Positions 45,556 to 56,948 of a DNA stretch of 64,000 nt are shown in pieces. Every line of letters begins with the position of its first letter. Position 1 is the stretch's first letter. The translations under genes were made by a program, and so were the position numbers. A model generated the notes under the pieces. That model was not told the DNA's origin, ran no database searches, and saw only the letters and a list, made by a program, of their open reading frames with translations. The DNA comes from Pseudomonadales bacterium (lineage in GTDB: Bacteria > Pseudomonadota > Gammaproteobacteria > Pseudomonadales > Azotimanducaceae). The stretch lies in NCBI GenBank assembly GCA_022825925.1, contig JAJDVW010000129.1:32066-96065 (forward strand), read 5' to 3'.

Positions 45556-45663
45556 TCAGGCGAGCGCGTCCCGACGTTCGACACCGTTCTCAGGGTGGTC
45601 GGCGCGCTGGGGCTGACGCCGCGGGCCGAGGCGTCGGCCGCCGTCCAGCGACAGTCGAGGTGA
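45556..45663 (+). pseudogene. remnant of an XRE-type antitoxin C-terminus
   Basis: The plus-strand reading SGERVPTFDTVLRVVGALGL then TPRAEA to TGA 45661-45663 looks like the last part of an HTH antitoxin (the stretch after the recognition helix in HigA-like proteins). Nothing upstream in the frame is recognisable. It lies in the 221-base gap between lptM and argH, which otherwise appears empty. The match is short, so confidence is low. Confidence 0.3.
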
Positions 45664-45682
45664 CCGCCACCGGCGGAGCTCC

Positions 45683-47086
45683 TCAGATCCGAGCGCGCGC
45701 TTCCGCGGCGGCGGCCCGTACGCGCGCCGGCGCGGTGCCCCCGACCTGTTCGCGCGTAGCGAGCGAACCGTGCAGCGAGACGGCGTCGTACACGTCCTCA
45801 CCGATGGCGTCGTGCACGCGGCGCAGTTCGTCGAGGGGCAGGTCCGCCAGCGCGACACCCGCCTCCTGGGCGTGGCGCACCACCCGTCCCACCGCATCGT
45901 ACGCGTCGCGAAACGGCAGTCCCTTCCGGACCAGGTAGTCGGCCAGGTCGGTGGCGGTGGCATAGCCGAGCTCCGCTGCCCTGCGCATGGCGGCCGTGTC
46001 CGGGCGCATGGCCCCCACGATGTCCCGCATCGCGGCGAGGCAGCCGCGCAACGTCGCGGCCGTGTCGAAGACTGGTTCCTTGTCCTCCTGGTTGTCCCGG
46101 TTGTAGGCCAGCGCCTGGCCCTTCATCAGGACGAGCAGACCCACCAGGTGGCCGACGACGCGCCCCGCCTTGCCCCGAACAAGCTCCGGCACGTCCGGGT
46201 TCTTCTTCTGCGGCATGATGCTCGACCCGGTGCAGAACGCGTCCGGGAGTTCGACGAAGGCGAACTGCTGTGACGTCCAGATCACCAGTTCCTCGCACCA
46301 GCGCGACAGGTGAACCGCCGTGAGCGCGGCGGCCGCACAGAACTCGATCGCGAAGTCCCTGTCGCTCACGGCATCGAGGGAGTTCGCGGCCACGCCGTCG
46401 AACCCGAGGGCGGCGGCGGTCGCCGCGCGGTCGATGGGGAAGGTCGTGCCGGCGAGCGCCGCGGCGCCGAGGGGGGACACGTTGAGCCGCTTCCGGCAGT
46501 CCGAGAAGCGCGCCCGGTCCCGATGGGCCATCTCGAACCAGGCGAGCAGGTGGTGTCCCAGCGTGACGGGCTGCGCGGTCTGCAGGTGGGTGAATCCCGG
46601 CATCGGATCCGCCGCGTGGCGCTCGGCGGCGTCCACCAGGCGGGTCATGATCTCGCCGAGGAGGGTCACGACGGCGTCGATCTCGTCGCGCAGGTAGAGA
46701 CGCAGGTCCGTCGCCACCTGGTCGTTGCGCGAACGTCCCGTGTGCAGCTTCTTGCCCACCTCGCCGATGCGCTCGGTCAGGCGCGCCTCGATGTTCATGT
46801 GGACGTCCTCGAGGGCCGTCGACCATTCGAAGTCGCCGGCCTCGATGTCCCGTTCGATCCCGTGGAGTCCGTCGACGATGGCGCGGCATTCCGCCTCGGT
46901 GAGCACGCCGGACCCGGCCAGCATCTCCGCATGCGCGATCGAACCGCGCACGTCGTACCGGTAGAGGCGCCGATCGAACGCCACGGACGCCGTGAACCGC
47001 TCCACGCCCGCGTCGGTGCCCTCCTTGAACCGGCCGCGCAACAGCTTGTCGTTCCCGCGCCTTCTCTCGCTCCTTTTCTCACCCAT
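45683..47086 (-). CDS. argH: argininosuccinate lyase
   Basis: A 467-residue member of the aspartase/fumarase superfamily that releases arginine and fumarate. The three conserved blocks are present: [18 protein letters not shown], the catalytic-serine signature [16 protein letters not shown], and [20 protein letters not shown] by parts. ATG 47086 precedes a basic leader [14 protein letters not shown]. It is divergent from hemC with 101 bases between starts, the order known from Pseudomonas and relatives. Confidence 0.96.
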   Translation of the reverse strand: MGEKRSERRRGNDKLLRGRFKEGTDAGVERFTASVAFDRRLYRYDVRGSIAHAEMLAGSGVLTEAECRAIVDGLHGIERDIEAGDFEWSTALEDVHMNIEARLTERIGEVGKKLHTGRSRNDQVATDLRLYLRDEIDAVVTLLGEIMTRLVDAAERHAADPMPGFTHLQTAQPVTLGHHLLAWFEMAHRDRARFSDCRKRLNVSPLGAAALAGTTFPIDRAATAAALGFDGVAANSLDAVSDRDFAIEFCAAAALTAVHLSRWCEELVIWTSQQFAFVELPDAFCTGSSIMPQKKNPDVPELVRGKAGRVVGHLVGLLVLMKGQALAYNRDNQEDKEPVFDTAATLRGCLAAMRDIVGAMRPDTAAMRRAAELGYATATDLADYLVRKGLPFRDAYDAVGRVVRHAQEAGVALADLPLDELRRVHDAIGEDVYDAVSLHGSLATREQVGGTAPARVRAAAAEARARI

Positions 47087-47187
47087 CGGATGCTTCTTCC
47101 CGCGTCGTGGCGGACGCCCTCCGTCATATACTGGCACTTTCGGCATTCCGGCTCCAAACGACGCAGCCCGCCGCCCGTCACACAGAA

Positions 47188-48096
47188 GTGTCCAGACCAC
47201 TCCCCGCGCGCCCCGTCAGGATCGCCACCCGCGCCAGTCCGCTCGCCCTGTGGCAAGCGGAACGGGCCGGAACGCTCCTCACCGAGAGGTCCGGCACCAC
47301 GGTCGATATCCTTCCGCTCACCACCGCCGGAGACCGCAACCGGCGCGATGCCCCCCTCGGCGATTCCGGCGGCAAGGGTCTCTTCGTGGGCGAACTCGAA
47401 GCGGCGCTGTCCGACGGCCGTGCCGATGTCGCCATTCACAGCATGAAGGACGTGCCGACCGTTCCGCCGGAGGGCTTCACGATCACGACGATCGGCACGC
47501 GCGGGGACCCGCGGGACGCCCTCGTCGCCGGCGCCCGGACGTTCGACGCGTTGCCCGAAGGTGCCCGGGTCGGGTCGTCCAGTCCGCGACGGCGGGCGCA
47601 GCTCCTGTTCGCCCGGCCGGACCTCGCGCCCGTCCCCATCCGGGGGAACGTCGGGACCCGGCTCGCCAAACTCGATGCGGGGAACGTCGACGCGCTGGTC
47701 CTGGCGTGCGCGGGCCTCGACCGGCTGGGGCTCGGGGAACGCATCAGCCAGCGGCTTCCGGTCGACCTCTGCCTCCCGCCGCCCGGACAGGGGGCCCTCG
47801 CGGTCGAGTACGCGACCGATCGCGACGACCTCGTCCGCCTCCTCGCTCCCGCGATGGACAGCCACACCGAGCGGGCGGTCGCGGCCGAACGCGCCTTGAC
47901 CCGGGCGCTCGGGGCCGACTGCACGACGCCGCTCGGCGCCCACGCAACCATTGATGGCGAGCGCATCACGCTGCGGGTGACGCTCCTCGAGCCCGAGGGC
48001 GACCACGCCCGATCCGTCGTTGACGCCGGGACGGACCCGCTGGAGCTGGGCGAGCGGCTCGCCCGTGCGCTCCTGCGGCTGGGCGCCAAGTTCTAG
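47188..48096 (+). CDS. hemC: porphobilinogen deaminase (hydroxymethylbilane synthase)
   Basis: A 302-residue enzyme of tetrapyrrole synthesis. [15 protein letters not shown] marks the start of the fold, the catalytic aspartate is in IHSMKDVPT, arginines that bind the growing chain are in [11 protein letters not shown] and [10 protein letters not shown], and the dipyrromethane-cofactor cysteine is in [15 protein letters not shown] 47188 gives the usual length; upstream in-frame GTG 47107 would add 27 unlikely residues. It starts the hemCDXY operon. Confidence 0.95.
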   Translation: MSRPLPARPVRIATRASPLALWQAERAGTLLTERSGTTVDILPLTTAGDRNRRDAPLGDSGGKGLFVGELEAALSDGRADVAIHSMKDVPTVPPEGFTITTIGTRGDPRDALVAGARTFDALPEGARVGSSSPRRRAQLLFARPDLAPVPIRGNVGTRLAKLDAGNVDALVLACAGLDRLGLGERISQRLPVDLCLPPPGQGALAVEYATDRDDLVRLLAPAMDSHTERAVAAERALTRALGADCTTPLGAHATIDGERITLRVTLLEPEGDHARSVVDAGTDPLELGERLARALLRLGAKF

Positions 48097-48116
48097 CGCC
48101 TTTCACGCGAGCCGGC

Positions 48117-48803
48117 ATGCGCATCTGGGTCACTCGCACGGAGCCCGGCGCCACCCGGCTCGGTCACGCACTGCGCGCGACCGGGCACGACGCCTGGGTG
48201 CGACCCGTGCTCCGGGTGGAGCCCATCCCCTGGCCCGCGCCGGAGGGGGCCTTCGACCTGACCGTCTTCCTCTCCGAACATGCCGTCCACGGCGCCCTCG
48301 CGAACGGCTGGCGGCGGACCGCGGCACTCGCGATCGGTCCCGCCACGCAGGCCGCCCTCAACGGACACGGCGTCGTCGCGCGGGTCCCCGACAGCGCTTC
48401 TTCCGAGGGGATCGCCGCACACCTCGGCGACACCCCGCCGTCGAACATCCTGCTCGCGACCGGGGCAGGCGGACGCGACGCGTTGCCCGCCATGCTGGAA
48501 GCGCGGGGGGCGACGGTCGTCCCGTGGCGCCTCTACCGTCGGCTGCCGGTGCGGGACCCATTGCCGGCGGGCCTGGACATCGACGCCATCGTCGCCGGCA
48601 GCGCCGGCGGATTGCGGGTCGCCGCGGACCTGTGGTTTGCTTCCGGGCGGGGCGGAACGGTTCCGCTGATCGTGCCGTCCGCCCGCGTCGCGGAAGCCGG
48701 CCGCGGGCTCGGCTTCACGCGCATTCTGGTCGGTCCCGGCGCGGGGGCGCACGGAATCGTCGCCACGATCGGCGGCATGGCCAACGAGAAGCGAGCGCCT
48801 TGA
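48117..48803 (+). CDS. hemD: uroporphyrinogen-III synthase
   Basis: A 228-residue, poorly conserved two-domain protein. RIWVTRTEPGATRLGHALR is the usual start, VFLSEHAVHGAL and GPATQAAL are in the expected places, and FTRILVGPGAGAHGIVATI forms the final strand-helix. It closes the tetrapyrrole ring with inversion of ring D. It lies 21 bases after hemC and overlaps hemX by four bases. Confidence 0.88.
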   Translation: MRIWVTRTEPGATRLGHALRATGHDAWVRPVLRVEPIPWPAPEGAFDLTVFLSEHAVHGALANGWRRTAALAIGPATQAALNGHGVVARVPDSASSEGIAAHLGDTPPSNILLATGAGGRDALPAMLEARGATVVPWRLYRRLPVRDPLPAGLDIDAIVAGSAGGLRVAADLWFASGRGGTVPLIVPSARVAEAGRGLGFTRILVGPGAGAHGIVATIGGMANEKRAP

Positions 48804-49894
48804 GCGAAGAGGCAGCCACCGAAGCCGCCGAGCGGCCTCCCGAGGAGACCGCGCCGCACCGCCGGACACGCGGCTTCGGCACCGCGCTGCTCGGCCTGCT
48901 CTCGCTCATCGCCATCGGCCTCGCCGGCTATGTCTTCTGGCGTGTCGAGTGGGCAAATCCCGCGGCCGCGGTCGAGACCCGTCTCAACGACCGCCTCGCG
49001 GGGCTGCGGATCACCCTGAACGACGCCCGTTCGACCTCCGAAGCCGAACTCACCGCGCGCATCGCCCAAGTCGAGGAGACGCTTGCCGAGCAGGGGGACG
49101 CCTTCGACGCCACCCGCACCGCGTTCGCGGACGCCGTGGCGGAGCAGCGCCGCCAGGCCCCGCCGGACGCACGGGACTGGCGGCTCGCCGAAGTGGAGTA
49201 CCTGCTGAGGGTCGCCAACAACCGCGTGCTGCTGGAGCGCGACGCGACCACGGCCGAGCGGCTGCTCGAAGCGGCCGACCTCATTCTGGAGGAACTGGAC
49301 GACTACGCGCTCTTCGACGTGCGCGCCCTCCTCGCCGAAGAGCGGCTCGCCCTGCGCGAGGCCGGCGCGGCCAACGCCCAGACCCTGTTCCTCAGGCTCG
49401 AGGCCCTCAAGGACGGCCTGGGCGAACTGCCCGCACGCATCCCGGAGTACTTCGGCGCCCCCGCCGCTCCGCCCCGTCCCGACACCCCCGCAACGGTCCC
49501 CGAGGAACCGGTATCGGCATGGGACGCGCTCCTCGACCGGCTCTCGGGCCTGTACGAGTTCCGGACGCGCGATGGCATCGCGCCCCGTCCGCTGCTGCGG
49601 CCCGACGAGGCCGTCTACCTGGAGTTCAACCTCCGGCTCGCCCTGGAGCGCGCGCAGCTCGGCGCCCTGCGCAGCGACGGGCTCCTGTACCGCGAGAGCC
49701 TCGCCGCCGCGCTCGGCTGGGTCGACGAACACCTCGATGCCGAGAGCCCCGCCGTCCAGGGACTGCGCGAGGAGATCGACGCCCTGCTCCGGTTCGACGT
49801 GGAGGCGGCCCTGCCCGACATATCCCGGTCGCTGGCCCGACTGCGGGAGCTGGCCCCGGCCGCGCTGACCCCGGGCCCGGAACGGGGTCCGTGA
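48800..49894 (+). CDS. hemX: HemX, membrane-anchored protein of the hem operon
   Basis: A 364-residue protein starting at TTG 48800, which overlaps the hemD stop (TTGA). A cytoplasmic N-terminus of about 28 residues precedes one membrane helix (LLGLLSLIAIGLAGYVFW), then a coiled coil and helical periplasmic domain with the conserved LAEVEYLLRVANNRVLLERD by parts. It resembles E. coli HemX, once proposed as a methyltransferase without good support. Its function in haem synthesis is unknown. It overlaps hemY by four bases. Confidence 0.85.
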   Translation: MSEEAATEAAERPPEETAPHRRTRGFGTALLGLLSLIAIGLAGYVFWRVEWANPAAAVETRLNDRLAGLRITLNDARSTSEAELTARIAQVEETLAEQGDAFDATRTAFADAVAEQRRQAPPDARDWRLAEVEYLLRVANNRVLLERDATTAERLLEAADLILEELDDYALFDVRALLAEERLALREAGAANAQTLFLRLEALKDGLGELPARIPEYFGAPAAPPRPDTPATVPEEPVSAWDALLDRLSGLYEFRTRDGIAPRPLLRPDEAVYLEFNLRLALERAQLGALRSDGLLYRESLAAALGWVDEHLDAESPAVQGLREEIDALLRFDVEAALPDISRSLARLRELAPAALTPGPERGP

Positions 49895-51087
49895 CCGCGC
49901 GCGGTCTCCTGCTCCTGCTGGCGGCCGTCACCGCCGGCGCCGCGCTCGGGCTGCTGGCGCTGCGCGATCCCGGCTACGTGCTCATCTCCTACGGCAACGG
50001 GACCTTCGAGACCAGCGTCTGGTTCGCGCTCGCCGCCCTGGCGCTCGTCGCCGCCGCGGTGGGGACGGCCTGGACGATCCTGCGGCGCACCCTGAGAGGC
50101 CGCTCCCGGCTGTCCGCGTGGTCCAGGGAGCGACGCATCCGGAACGCGCATGCGCAGACGGTGCAAGGGACCATCCAGCTCGCGGAAGGCGACTTCGCCG
50201 CGGCCAGCACGACCCTCGCGGCCGCCGCCGAACAGGTGGAGCCCCCTTTCGTGAACCTGCTGTCCGCGGCGCTGGCGGCCCACCGTGCGGGCGACGCCGA
50301 GGAAAGCGAGCGGCTCCTCGCGCGCGCCGAGGCGTCGGCGCACGGCGCCGGGACGGCCGTCGGTCTCACCCGGGCCCGGCTTGCGGGACAGGCCGGGGAG
50401 TGGCGGGAGTGCCGGCGGGCGCTGGAACGCCTGGCCTCGGAACATCCGCGCCACCCGGGCGTGTTGCGGCTTTCCCTGGAGTGCGCCGAACGGCTGGAGG
50501 ACTGGGAAGGGGCGCTCGCCGCAGCGTCCGCGCTCGGCAAGATACGCGGCGAAGACACCGACGCCCTCGATGCCGCCGCGCGGCGCGCCTGGCGCGGACG
50601 CCTGGCCGCCAGTCGCGGCAGCGCGACCGCCGCCGCGCACGCGCGCGAAACCTGGAAGGCGATGCCGAAGGCGCTGCGGACGGACACCGCCCTCGTGCGG
50701 GAGTACGCGCATGCCCTCCTGTCCGGCGGCGACCCGGACACCGCCGAGTCGGCCCTGCGCGCCGCCATCACGGCCGATTTCGACCCCGCGCTCGTGGACC
50801 TCTACGGACGCCTGCGTTCCGGCCGTCCCCACCGGCAGCTCGACGCCGCCACCGGTTGGCTGGAGTCGCGCCCGGAGGACGCGGGACTGCTCCTTGCACT
50901 CGGGCGCCTGGCGGTCGCGAGCGACGAGCCGGACCGCGCCCGCCGATATCTTGAGTCGAGCGTGATGCTGTCGCCCACGCCGTCCGCCCGGGAGGAACTG
51001 GCGAGCCTGTACCTCGCGTCCGGCGATGTCGCGCAAGGCCGGCGACTGATCGAGCAAGCGCTCGACCACGAGCGCGGACGCCGGTAA
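49891..51087 (+). CDS. hemY: HemY, TPR-containing membrane protein of the hem operon
   Basis: A 398-residue protein from GTG 49891. Two membrane helices (LLLLLAAVTAGAALGLLAL and ALAALALVAAAVGTAWTIL) frame the conserved DPGYVLISYGNGTFETSVW by parts, followed by a tetratricopeptide-like helical region running to the C-terminus. This is the proteobacterial HemY, not protoporphyrinogen oxidase; it is thought to help organise haem synthesis. It ends the operon and converges with the reductase-like gene. Confidence 0.88.
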   Translation: MTARGLLLLLAAVTAGAALGLLALRDPGYVLISYGNGTFETSVWFALAALALVAAAVGTAWTILRRTLRGRSRLSAWSRERRIRNAHAQTVQGTIQLAEGDFAAASTTLAAAAEQVEPPFVNLLSAALAAHRAGDAEESERLLARAEASAHGAGTAVGLTRARLAGQAGEWRECRRALERLASEHPRHPGVLRLSLECAERLEDWEGALAAASALGKIRGEDTDALDAAARRAWRGRLAASRGSATAAAHARETWKAMPKALRTDTALVREYAHALLSGGDPDTAESALRAAITADFDPALVDLYGRLRSGRPHRQLDAATGWLESRPEDAGLLLALGRLAVASDEPDRARRYLESSVMLSPTPSAREELASLYLASGDVAQGRRLIEQALDHERGRR

Positions 51088-51094
51088 CGCTCCT

Positions 51095-51826
51095 CTACGC
51101 GACCGGTAGCATGTCGGAGCGCAGGCGCCCGCGCGCCACGCCGCGTGCCATCAGTACCCGGGCGGCGGCATCGACGAATCCCGCCGGGCCGGAGAGGACG
51201 ACTTCGTCGGCCAGGGGCGCCCCGCGCAGGGCCGGGAGCAGCGTGTTCTCGCCGGAAGGACGGTCGACGAACGCCCGGTAGTCGAACCAGCCCGACGCCG
51301 ACAGATCGGCGAAGTACGCATCCTGGTAGAGATCAGCGGGCGACGAGACGGACCACCAGAGCACCGTGGGCGGCGGCGCCCGCCGTTCGCGCAGCCACTC
51401 GAGGAAACCCGTCGCCTGCGCGGCTCCGGTCCCCGCGGCGAGCAGGAGGGTCGGCACCGCGCGGGCGGTTACCGCTCCCAGCGGTCCCGTGCACTCGAGG
51501 ACGTCACCCGCGACCGTCGGACCACGCCCGTCCGTGCGCGCGCCTCCGGCGCCACGTCCGAGGCCCGCGCCCGCGAGCAGCGCGTCCATCCTCTCGGCGT
51601 CGGGCGCGCCCGCCACGGGACGGTAGTGCAACTCGAAGAACGGCAGCCGGCCGGGCCCGCTCGCGATGGACATGGGGATGTCCCCGTCCGGATGCACGAA
51701 CCCGATGTACTGGCCCGCGTCGAACTCGAACGGGGAGAGCGCTTCGAAGGTGAGTACGGTGACGGGGCCGCGACCGTCCGCCCCGACCACGCGCGCCCGA
51801 AAGCCCATCCGCCGCAGCCGAGACAT
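51095..51826 (-). CDS. flavin reductase/ferredoxin reductase-like protein (FNR fold)
   Basis: A protein of about 243 residues. The FAD-binding part has the barrel strand FDAGQYIGFV and IPMSIASGP in place of the usual RxYS motif, and the NAD-binding part has LLLAAGTGAAQATGFLEWL and the final VVLSGPAGFVDAA. This plan fits Fre/LuxG-type NAD(P)H:flavin reductases. No iron-sulfur motif is present. ATG 51826 is chosen over GTG 51838, neither having a strong ribosome site. It sits 40 bases upstream-side of rho's 3' end. Fre next to rho is known in other gammaproteobacteria, which supports the call. Confidence 0.7.
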   Translation of the reverse strand: MSRLRRMGFRARVVGADGRGPVTVLTFEALSPFEFDAGQYIGFVHPDGDIPMSIASGPGRLPFFELHYRPVAGAPDAERMDALLAGAGLGRGAGGARTDGRGPTVAGDVLECTGPLGAVTARAVPTLLLAAGTGAAQATGFLEWLRERRAPPPTVLWWSVSSPADLYQDAYFADLSASGWFDYRAFVDRPSGENTLLPALRGAPLADEVVLSGPAGFVDAAARVLMARGVARGRLRSDMLPVA

Positions 51827-51865
51827 TTCGTCACCCACGCCCGGAGGCGCGGAGGACGAGCCGGG

Positions 51866-53128
51866 TCAGCGGCCGCGCATCTGGCTGAAGAACTCGTGGT
51901 TCGTCTTGGTGTCCTTCAGCTTGTCGACCATGAACTCGATGGCGGCGATGTCGTCCATGTCGTGCAGCAGCTTGCGCAGGATCCACACCCGCTGCAGTTC
52001 CGCCTCGCCCATCAGCAGTTCCTCGCGCCGCGTGGCGGACCGGCGGATGTTGATGGCCGGGTACACCCGCTTCTCCGCGATCTTGCGCTCGAGGTGGAGT
52101 TCCATGTTGCCCGTGCCCTTGAACTCCTCGTAGATCACCTCGTCCATCTTGGACCCGGTGTCGATGAGCGCGGTCGCGATGATGGACAGGCTGCCGCCCT
52201 CCTCGATGTTGCGGGCGGCGCCGAAGAAACGCTTCGGACGTTCGAGCGCGTGCGCGTCCACGCCGCCGGTCAGAACCTTGCCCGAAGACGGGACGATGGT
52301 GTTGTAGGCGCGCGCGAGGCGGGTGATCGAGTCGAGCAGGATGACGACGTCCTTCTGGTGCTCGACGAGCCGTTTCGCCTTCTCGATGACCATCTCCGCG
52401 ACCTGCACGTGGCGCGAAGGCGGCTCGTCGAAGGTGCTCGCGACCACCTCCGCATCGACCACCGTGCGCTCCATGTCCGTCACTTCCTCCGGCCGCTCGT
52501 CGATCAGGAGGACCAGGACGATCGCCTCTGGATTGTTCGCGCAGATGGACTGGGCGACGTTCTGGAGGATGATCGTCTTGCCCGCCTTCGGGGGCGACAC
52601 GATGAGGCCGCGCTGGCCCTTCCCGACCGGAGAGATGAGGTCGATGATGCGCGCGGTCAGGTCCGCCGTGCTGCCGTTGCCGCGCTCGAGGGTGAAACGC
52701 TCGTCCGGGAACAGCGGCGTGAGGTTCTCGAACAGGATCTTGTGCTTGCGGGTGTTCGGCTCGCTGAAGTTGATCTCGTCGACCTTGAGGAGCGCGAAGT
52801 AACGCTCGCCCTCCTTGGGGGGACGGATCTTGCCCGCGATGCTGTCGCCCGTGCGCAGGTTGAAGCGGCGGATCTGGCTCGGCGACACGTAGATGTCGTC
52901 CGGCCCGGCCAGGTAGGAACTCCCGGGGGAGCGCAGGAAACCGAAGCCGTCCTGGAGGATTTCCAGGACGCCTTCGCCGTAGATGTCGTCGCCGTTCTTG
53001 GCATGCTTGCGGAGGATCGCCGCGATGACTTCCTGCTTGCGGGAGCGCGCGAGGTTCTCGAGGCCCATCTCGCGGGCCATGTCGACCAGTTGCGGGACGG
53101 GTCTGCTCTTGAGTTCTGTAAGGTTCAT
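51866..53128 (-). CDS. rho: transcription termination factor Rho
   Basis: A 420-residue hexameric RNA helicase. The N-terminal Rho domain and cold-shock RNA-binding domain ([15 protein letters not shown]) are followed by the RecA-like core: P-loop [13 protein letters not shown], Walker [18 protein letters not shown]-loop [16 protein letters not shown] and R-loop [10 protein letters not shown]. It terminates untranslated transcripts. ATG 53128 is unambiguous. The 273 bases between it and trxA contain no gene; an AGACGT/ACGTCT inverted repeat is the only structure noted there, perhaps part of the rho leader. Confidence 0.97.
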   Translation of the reverse strand: MNLTELKSRPVPQLVDMAREMGLENLARSRKQEVIAAILRKHAKNGDDIYGEGVLEILQDGFGFLRSPGSSYLAGPDDIYVSPSQIRRFNLRTGDSIAGKIRPPKEGERYFALLKVDEINFSEPNTRKHKILFENLTPLFPDERFTLERGNGSTADLTARIIDLISPVGKGQRGLIVSPPKAGKTIILQNVAQSICANNPEAIVLVLLIDERPEEVTDMERTVVDAEVVASTFDEPPSRHVQVAEMVIEKAKRLVEHQKDVVILLDSITRLARAYNTIVPSSGKVLTGGVDAHALERPKRFFGAARNIEEGGSLSIIATALIDTGSKMDEVIYEEFKGTGNMELHLERKIAEKRVYPAINIRRSATRREELLMGEAELQRVWILRKLLHDMDDIAAIEFMVDKLKDTKTNHEFFSQMRGR

Positions 53129-53401
53129 TCGCCTCTGTCGGGTTGTCGCGCAAGGGCGGCTCGCACGTTGGAGGGTGCGGACATCGCGCGGGAGTGCCAG
53201 CGAAGTCCTGTCGGAGACGTCCCGGATCGCGGAACGTCTTTCGACTCTATCACCGCAATGGCGGGCGGTCCAGAGGTTCGGGCCGAAGGGCCGAAGGCAG
53301 CCGAAGGCACGAACCCCTGGGCGCGGTCAGGCTGGGCGGGCAGCGTGGGCGTTCGTGCCGGTCGGGCGCCGACGGGGAACCCCCGCCGGCGTCCACTTAG
53401 G

Positions 53402-53728
53402 TCAGATGTTGCTGTCGAGGAAGGCGGCGAGCTGGGACTTGGACAACGCGCCTACCTTGGTCGCCTCCACTTCGCCGTTGCGGAACAGCATGAGCGTGGG
53501 AATGCCGCGGATACCGTACTTCGGCGGGGTCTGGGCGTTCTCGTCGATGTCGAGCTTGCAGACCTTGACGCGGTCGCCGTACTCGTCGGCGATCTCCTCG
53601 AGGATCGGCGCGATCATCTTGCACGGTCCGCACCACTCTGCCCAGTAGTCCACCAGCACCGGGCGGTCCGCGCCCAGCACCGCCGCCTCGAACGATGCGT
53701 CCGTGACGTGCTCTATGTTCTCGCTCAT
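53402..53728 (-). CDS. trxA: thioredoxin
   Basis: A 108-residue thioredoxin with the redox motif [11 protein letters not shown] at about residues 31-41, the cis-proline in [11 protein letters not shown] and the usual [16 protein letters not shown] end. It reduces protein disulfides in the cytoplasm. ATG 53728 is clear. trxA upstream of rho is the standard gammaproteobacterial neighbourhood. Confidence 0.96.
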   Translation of the reverse strand: MSENIEHVTDASFEAAVLGADRPVLVDYWAEWCGPCKMIAPILEEIADEYGDRVKVCKLDIDENAQTPPKYGIRGIPTLMLFRNGEVEATKVGALSKSQLAAFLDSNI

Positions 53729-53760
53729 TGCAGTCTCCCTTGACGGTAAGCCGGATTTTA

Positions 53761-54789
<1,029 letters not shown>

Positions 54790-54928
54790 TTAGCAACTCG
54801 CCACCGCCGGCCGTGGTCCGCCCGACCGGTGCTAACATCGCCCGATCGCGAACACACCGACTGCCGACCCCGGCCCTGCCGGGCCGACCACGGCGAGACG
54901 GCTTCGGACATCCAGGGAGACATGCGCA

Positions 54929-56200
54929 ATGAAGTTCGGGATCTTCTACGAGCACCAACTGCCACGGCCATGGAGCGACGGCGTCGAACAGCGCCTGTTC
55001 AACGAGGCCCTGGAGCAGGTCGAAGTGGCCGACCGGCTCGGCATCGACTTCGCCTGGGAGGTGGAGCACCACTTCCTCGAGGAGTACTCGCACTCGTCGG
55101 CCCCCGAAGTGTTTCTCGCCGCCTGCTCGCAGCGCACGAAGAACATCCGTCTCGGCCATGGCATCCGGCAGGTGATCCCGGGCTACAACCATCCCGCGCG
55201 CACGGCGGAGGTGATCGCGACGCTCGATCTCGTGTCCAACGGCCGGGTCGAGTTCGGCACCGGCGAGTCGTCGGCGGAACTCGAACTCGGCGGCTTCCAG
55301 GTCCCCGTGGACCGCAAGCGCCGCATCTTCCTCGAGTCCGTGGAGCACATCTGCAACATGCTCGCGATGGACCCCTACCCCGGCTACAAGGGCCAGTACT
55401 TCGAGATGCCCTGCCGCAACATCGTGCCGAAACCGGTGCAGCGGCCGCATCCGCCGCTGTGGGTCGCCTGCTCGCAGCGCGAGACGATCCGCATGGCCGC
55501 CCGCCTCGGGATAGGCGCGCTCACCTTCGCTTTCGTGGACCCGGCGGAGGCCACCGAGTGGGTGGACGAGTACTACGGCATCATCAAGAGCGACCAGTGC
55601 GTACCCATCGGGCACGCGGTCAACGCCAACATCTGCATGGTCTCGAGCTTCTCCTGTCACCACAACCGCGAGACGGCGATCCAGCGCGGCCTCGAGGGGT
55701 TCGAGTTTTTCGGCTTCGCGCTCGGCAGCCTCTACGCCTTCGGCGAGCACAAGCCCGGCCGGACCAACCTGTGGGAGCAGTTCCACCAGGTGCGGGCCAG
55801 GAACCCGGAAGAGGACGAGATCGGCGGCCAGCTGTCCGGCAGCCGGGGCGGCATCGGGACGCCCGACGACCTGCGCGAGCACCTGCTGAAGTTCGAGGAG
55901 CGCGGCGTCGACCAGGTCACCTTCATCCAGCAGGCCGGCCGCAACAAGCATGAGCACATCTGCGAGTCCCTCGAGATCTTCGCCGCGGAGGTGATGCCGG
56001 AGTTCAAGGAACGCGAGACCGAACGCGAACGGAAGAAGGCGGAGGAACTCGCGCCCTACATTGAGGCGGCCCTGGCACGCAAGGTCCCGATGGCGGACCT
56101 CGCCGACGAGGACATCCCGGTCTACAAGTCCCTCGGACGGCAGGTGAGCGAAGTCTCCGAGGCCGAACCGTCGATCTACGAGCGTCCGGCCGCCGGCTGA
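54929..56200 (+). CDS. LLM-class flavin-dependent oxidoreductase (luciferase-like)
   Basis: A 423-residue TIM-barrel monooxygenase. MKFGIFYEHQLPRP starts the first strand, EVEHHFLEEYSHSSAPEVFL by parts and LGHGIRQVIPGYNHPAR by parts follow the luciferase-like pattern, and VEFGTGESSAELELGGF lies near the flavin phosphate. The substrate cannot be told; such enzymes act on alkanes, aldehydes, polyketides or F420 substrates. It is longer than bacterial luciferases because of a charged C-terminal tail (KERETERERKKAEELAP). ATG 54929. It is not linked to a flavin reductase next door. Confidence 0.88.
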   Translation: MKFGIFYEHQLPRPWSDGVEQRLFNEALEQVEVADRLGIDFAWEVEHHFLEEYSHSSAPEVFLAACSQRTKNIRLGHGIRQVIPGYNHPARTAEVIATLDLVSNGRVEFGTGESSAELELGGFQVPVDRKRRIFLESVEHICNMLAMDPYPGYKGQYFEMPCRNIVPKPVQRPHPPLWVACSQRETIRMAARLGIGALTFAFVDPAEATEWVDEYYGIIKSDQCVPIGHAVNANICMVSSFSCHHNRETAIQRGLEGFEFFGFALGSLYAFGEHKPGRTNLWEQFHQVRARNPEEDEIGGQLSGSRGGIGTPDDLREHLLKFEERGVDQVTFIQQAGRNKHEHICESLEIFAAEVMPEFKERETERERKKAEELAPYIEAALARKVPMADLADEDIPVYKSLGRQVSEVSEAEPSIYERPAAG

Positions 56201-56344
56201 ACCCCGTGCCCGGCGATGGGATACGGCTTCCGTCGACGGCGCCACGGAACCGACAGCGTCGCAATCCGGCCGGCGCGCGGTTCAGGGCACCTGCGGCCGT
56301 CGTCGGCCCTCGGCGCGATGGCCATTGGCGGCGGTCGCGACTAG

Positions 56345-56948
56345 GCAGAGCCATCACCGGAACAAGGCGGCATCGTCCGCAACGCGACGCCCCCGTTCCC
56401 CGCCGTCGCCATCCGCGAAGTCATCGCCAATTCGCTGATCCATCAGGACATGACGATCACCGGCGCGGGTCCCACGGTGGAGCTGTTCCGCAACCGGCTG
56501 GAGATCACGAATCCCGGCAAGCCGCTGGTGGAGCCGGATCGATTCATCGACTCGCCGCCGCGCTCCCGCAACGAGGCGCTCGCTTCACTCATGCGGCGCT
56601 TGGGGCTGTGCGAGGAACAGGGAACGGGCATCGACCAAGGTGGTCGCGGTGGTGGGAAAGGCGCAGCTTCCGCCACCCGAGTTCCGCGCCGAGACGGCAG
56701 CCACAAGGGTCTCGCTCTTCGCCGCCCGTCCGTTCGCGCACACGACCACGCAGGAACGCCTCCGCGCCTGCTACCAGCAATCCGTGTTGCTCCACCTCAG
56801 CGGCGCACCGATGCGGAACCGGGAACTGCGCGAGCGGTTCGGCATCAAGAGGTCCAATGCGGCGCAAGTCTCCGATGTGATTCGTCAGGCCCTGCGACCG
56901 GTTCCCGCCGACCGCTCCGCCGGGCGCCCGATCGAGGACAGGCGCTAG
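56345..56948 (+). pseudogene. ATP-binding transcriptional regulator (AlbA_2/HATPase type), 5'-truncated and frameshifted
   Basis: The first frame, open from 56345, encodes FPAVAIREVIANSLIHQDM and LEITNPGKPLVEPDRFIDS, the GHKL-type ATPase part seen in AlbA_2 (AAA_4) regulators, ending at EEQGTGID. The reading resumes in another frame from about 56640 with VVGKAQLPPPEFRAE and an HTH-like tail (NRELRERFGIKRSNAAQVSD by parts) to TAG 56946-56948. The N-terminal AlbA_2 domain is missing and there is no start codon of quality. So the gene is a remnant with at least one truncation and one shift. Confidence 0.75.

Noticed and set aside
47087..47187. A sigma-70 promoter for hemC
   Set aside because: A TATACT box is present near 47127-47132 but no acceptable -35 box is at the right distance.
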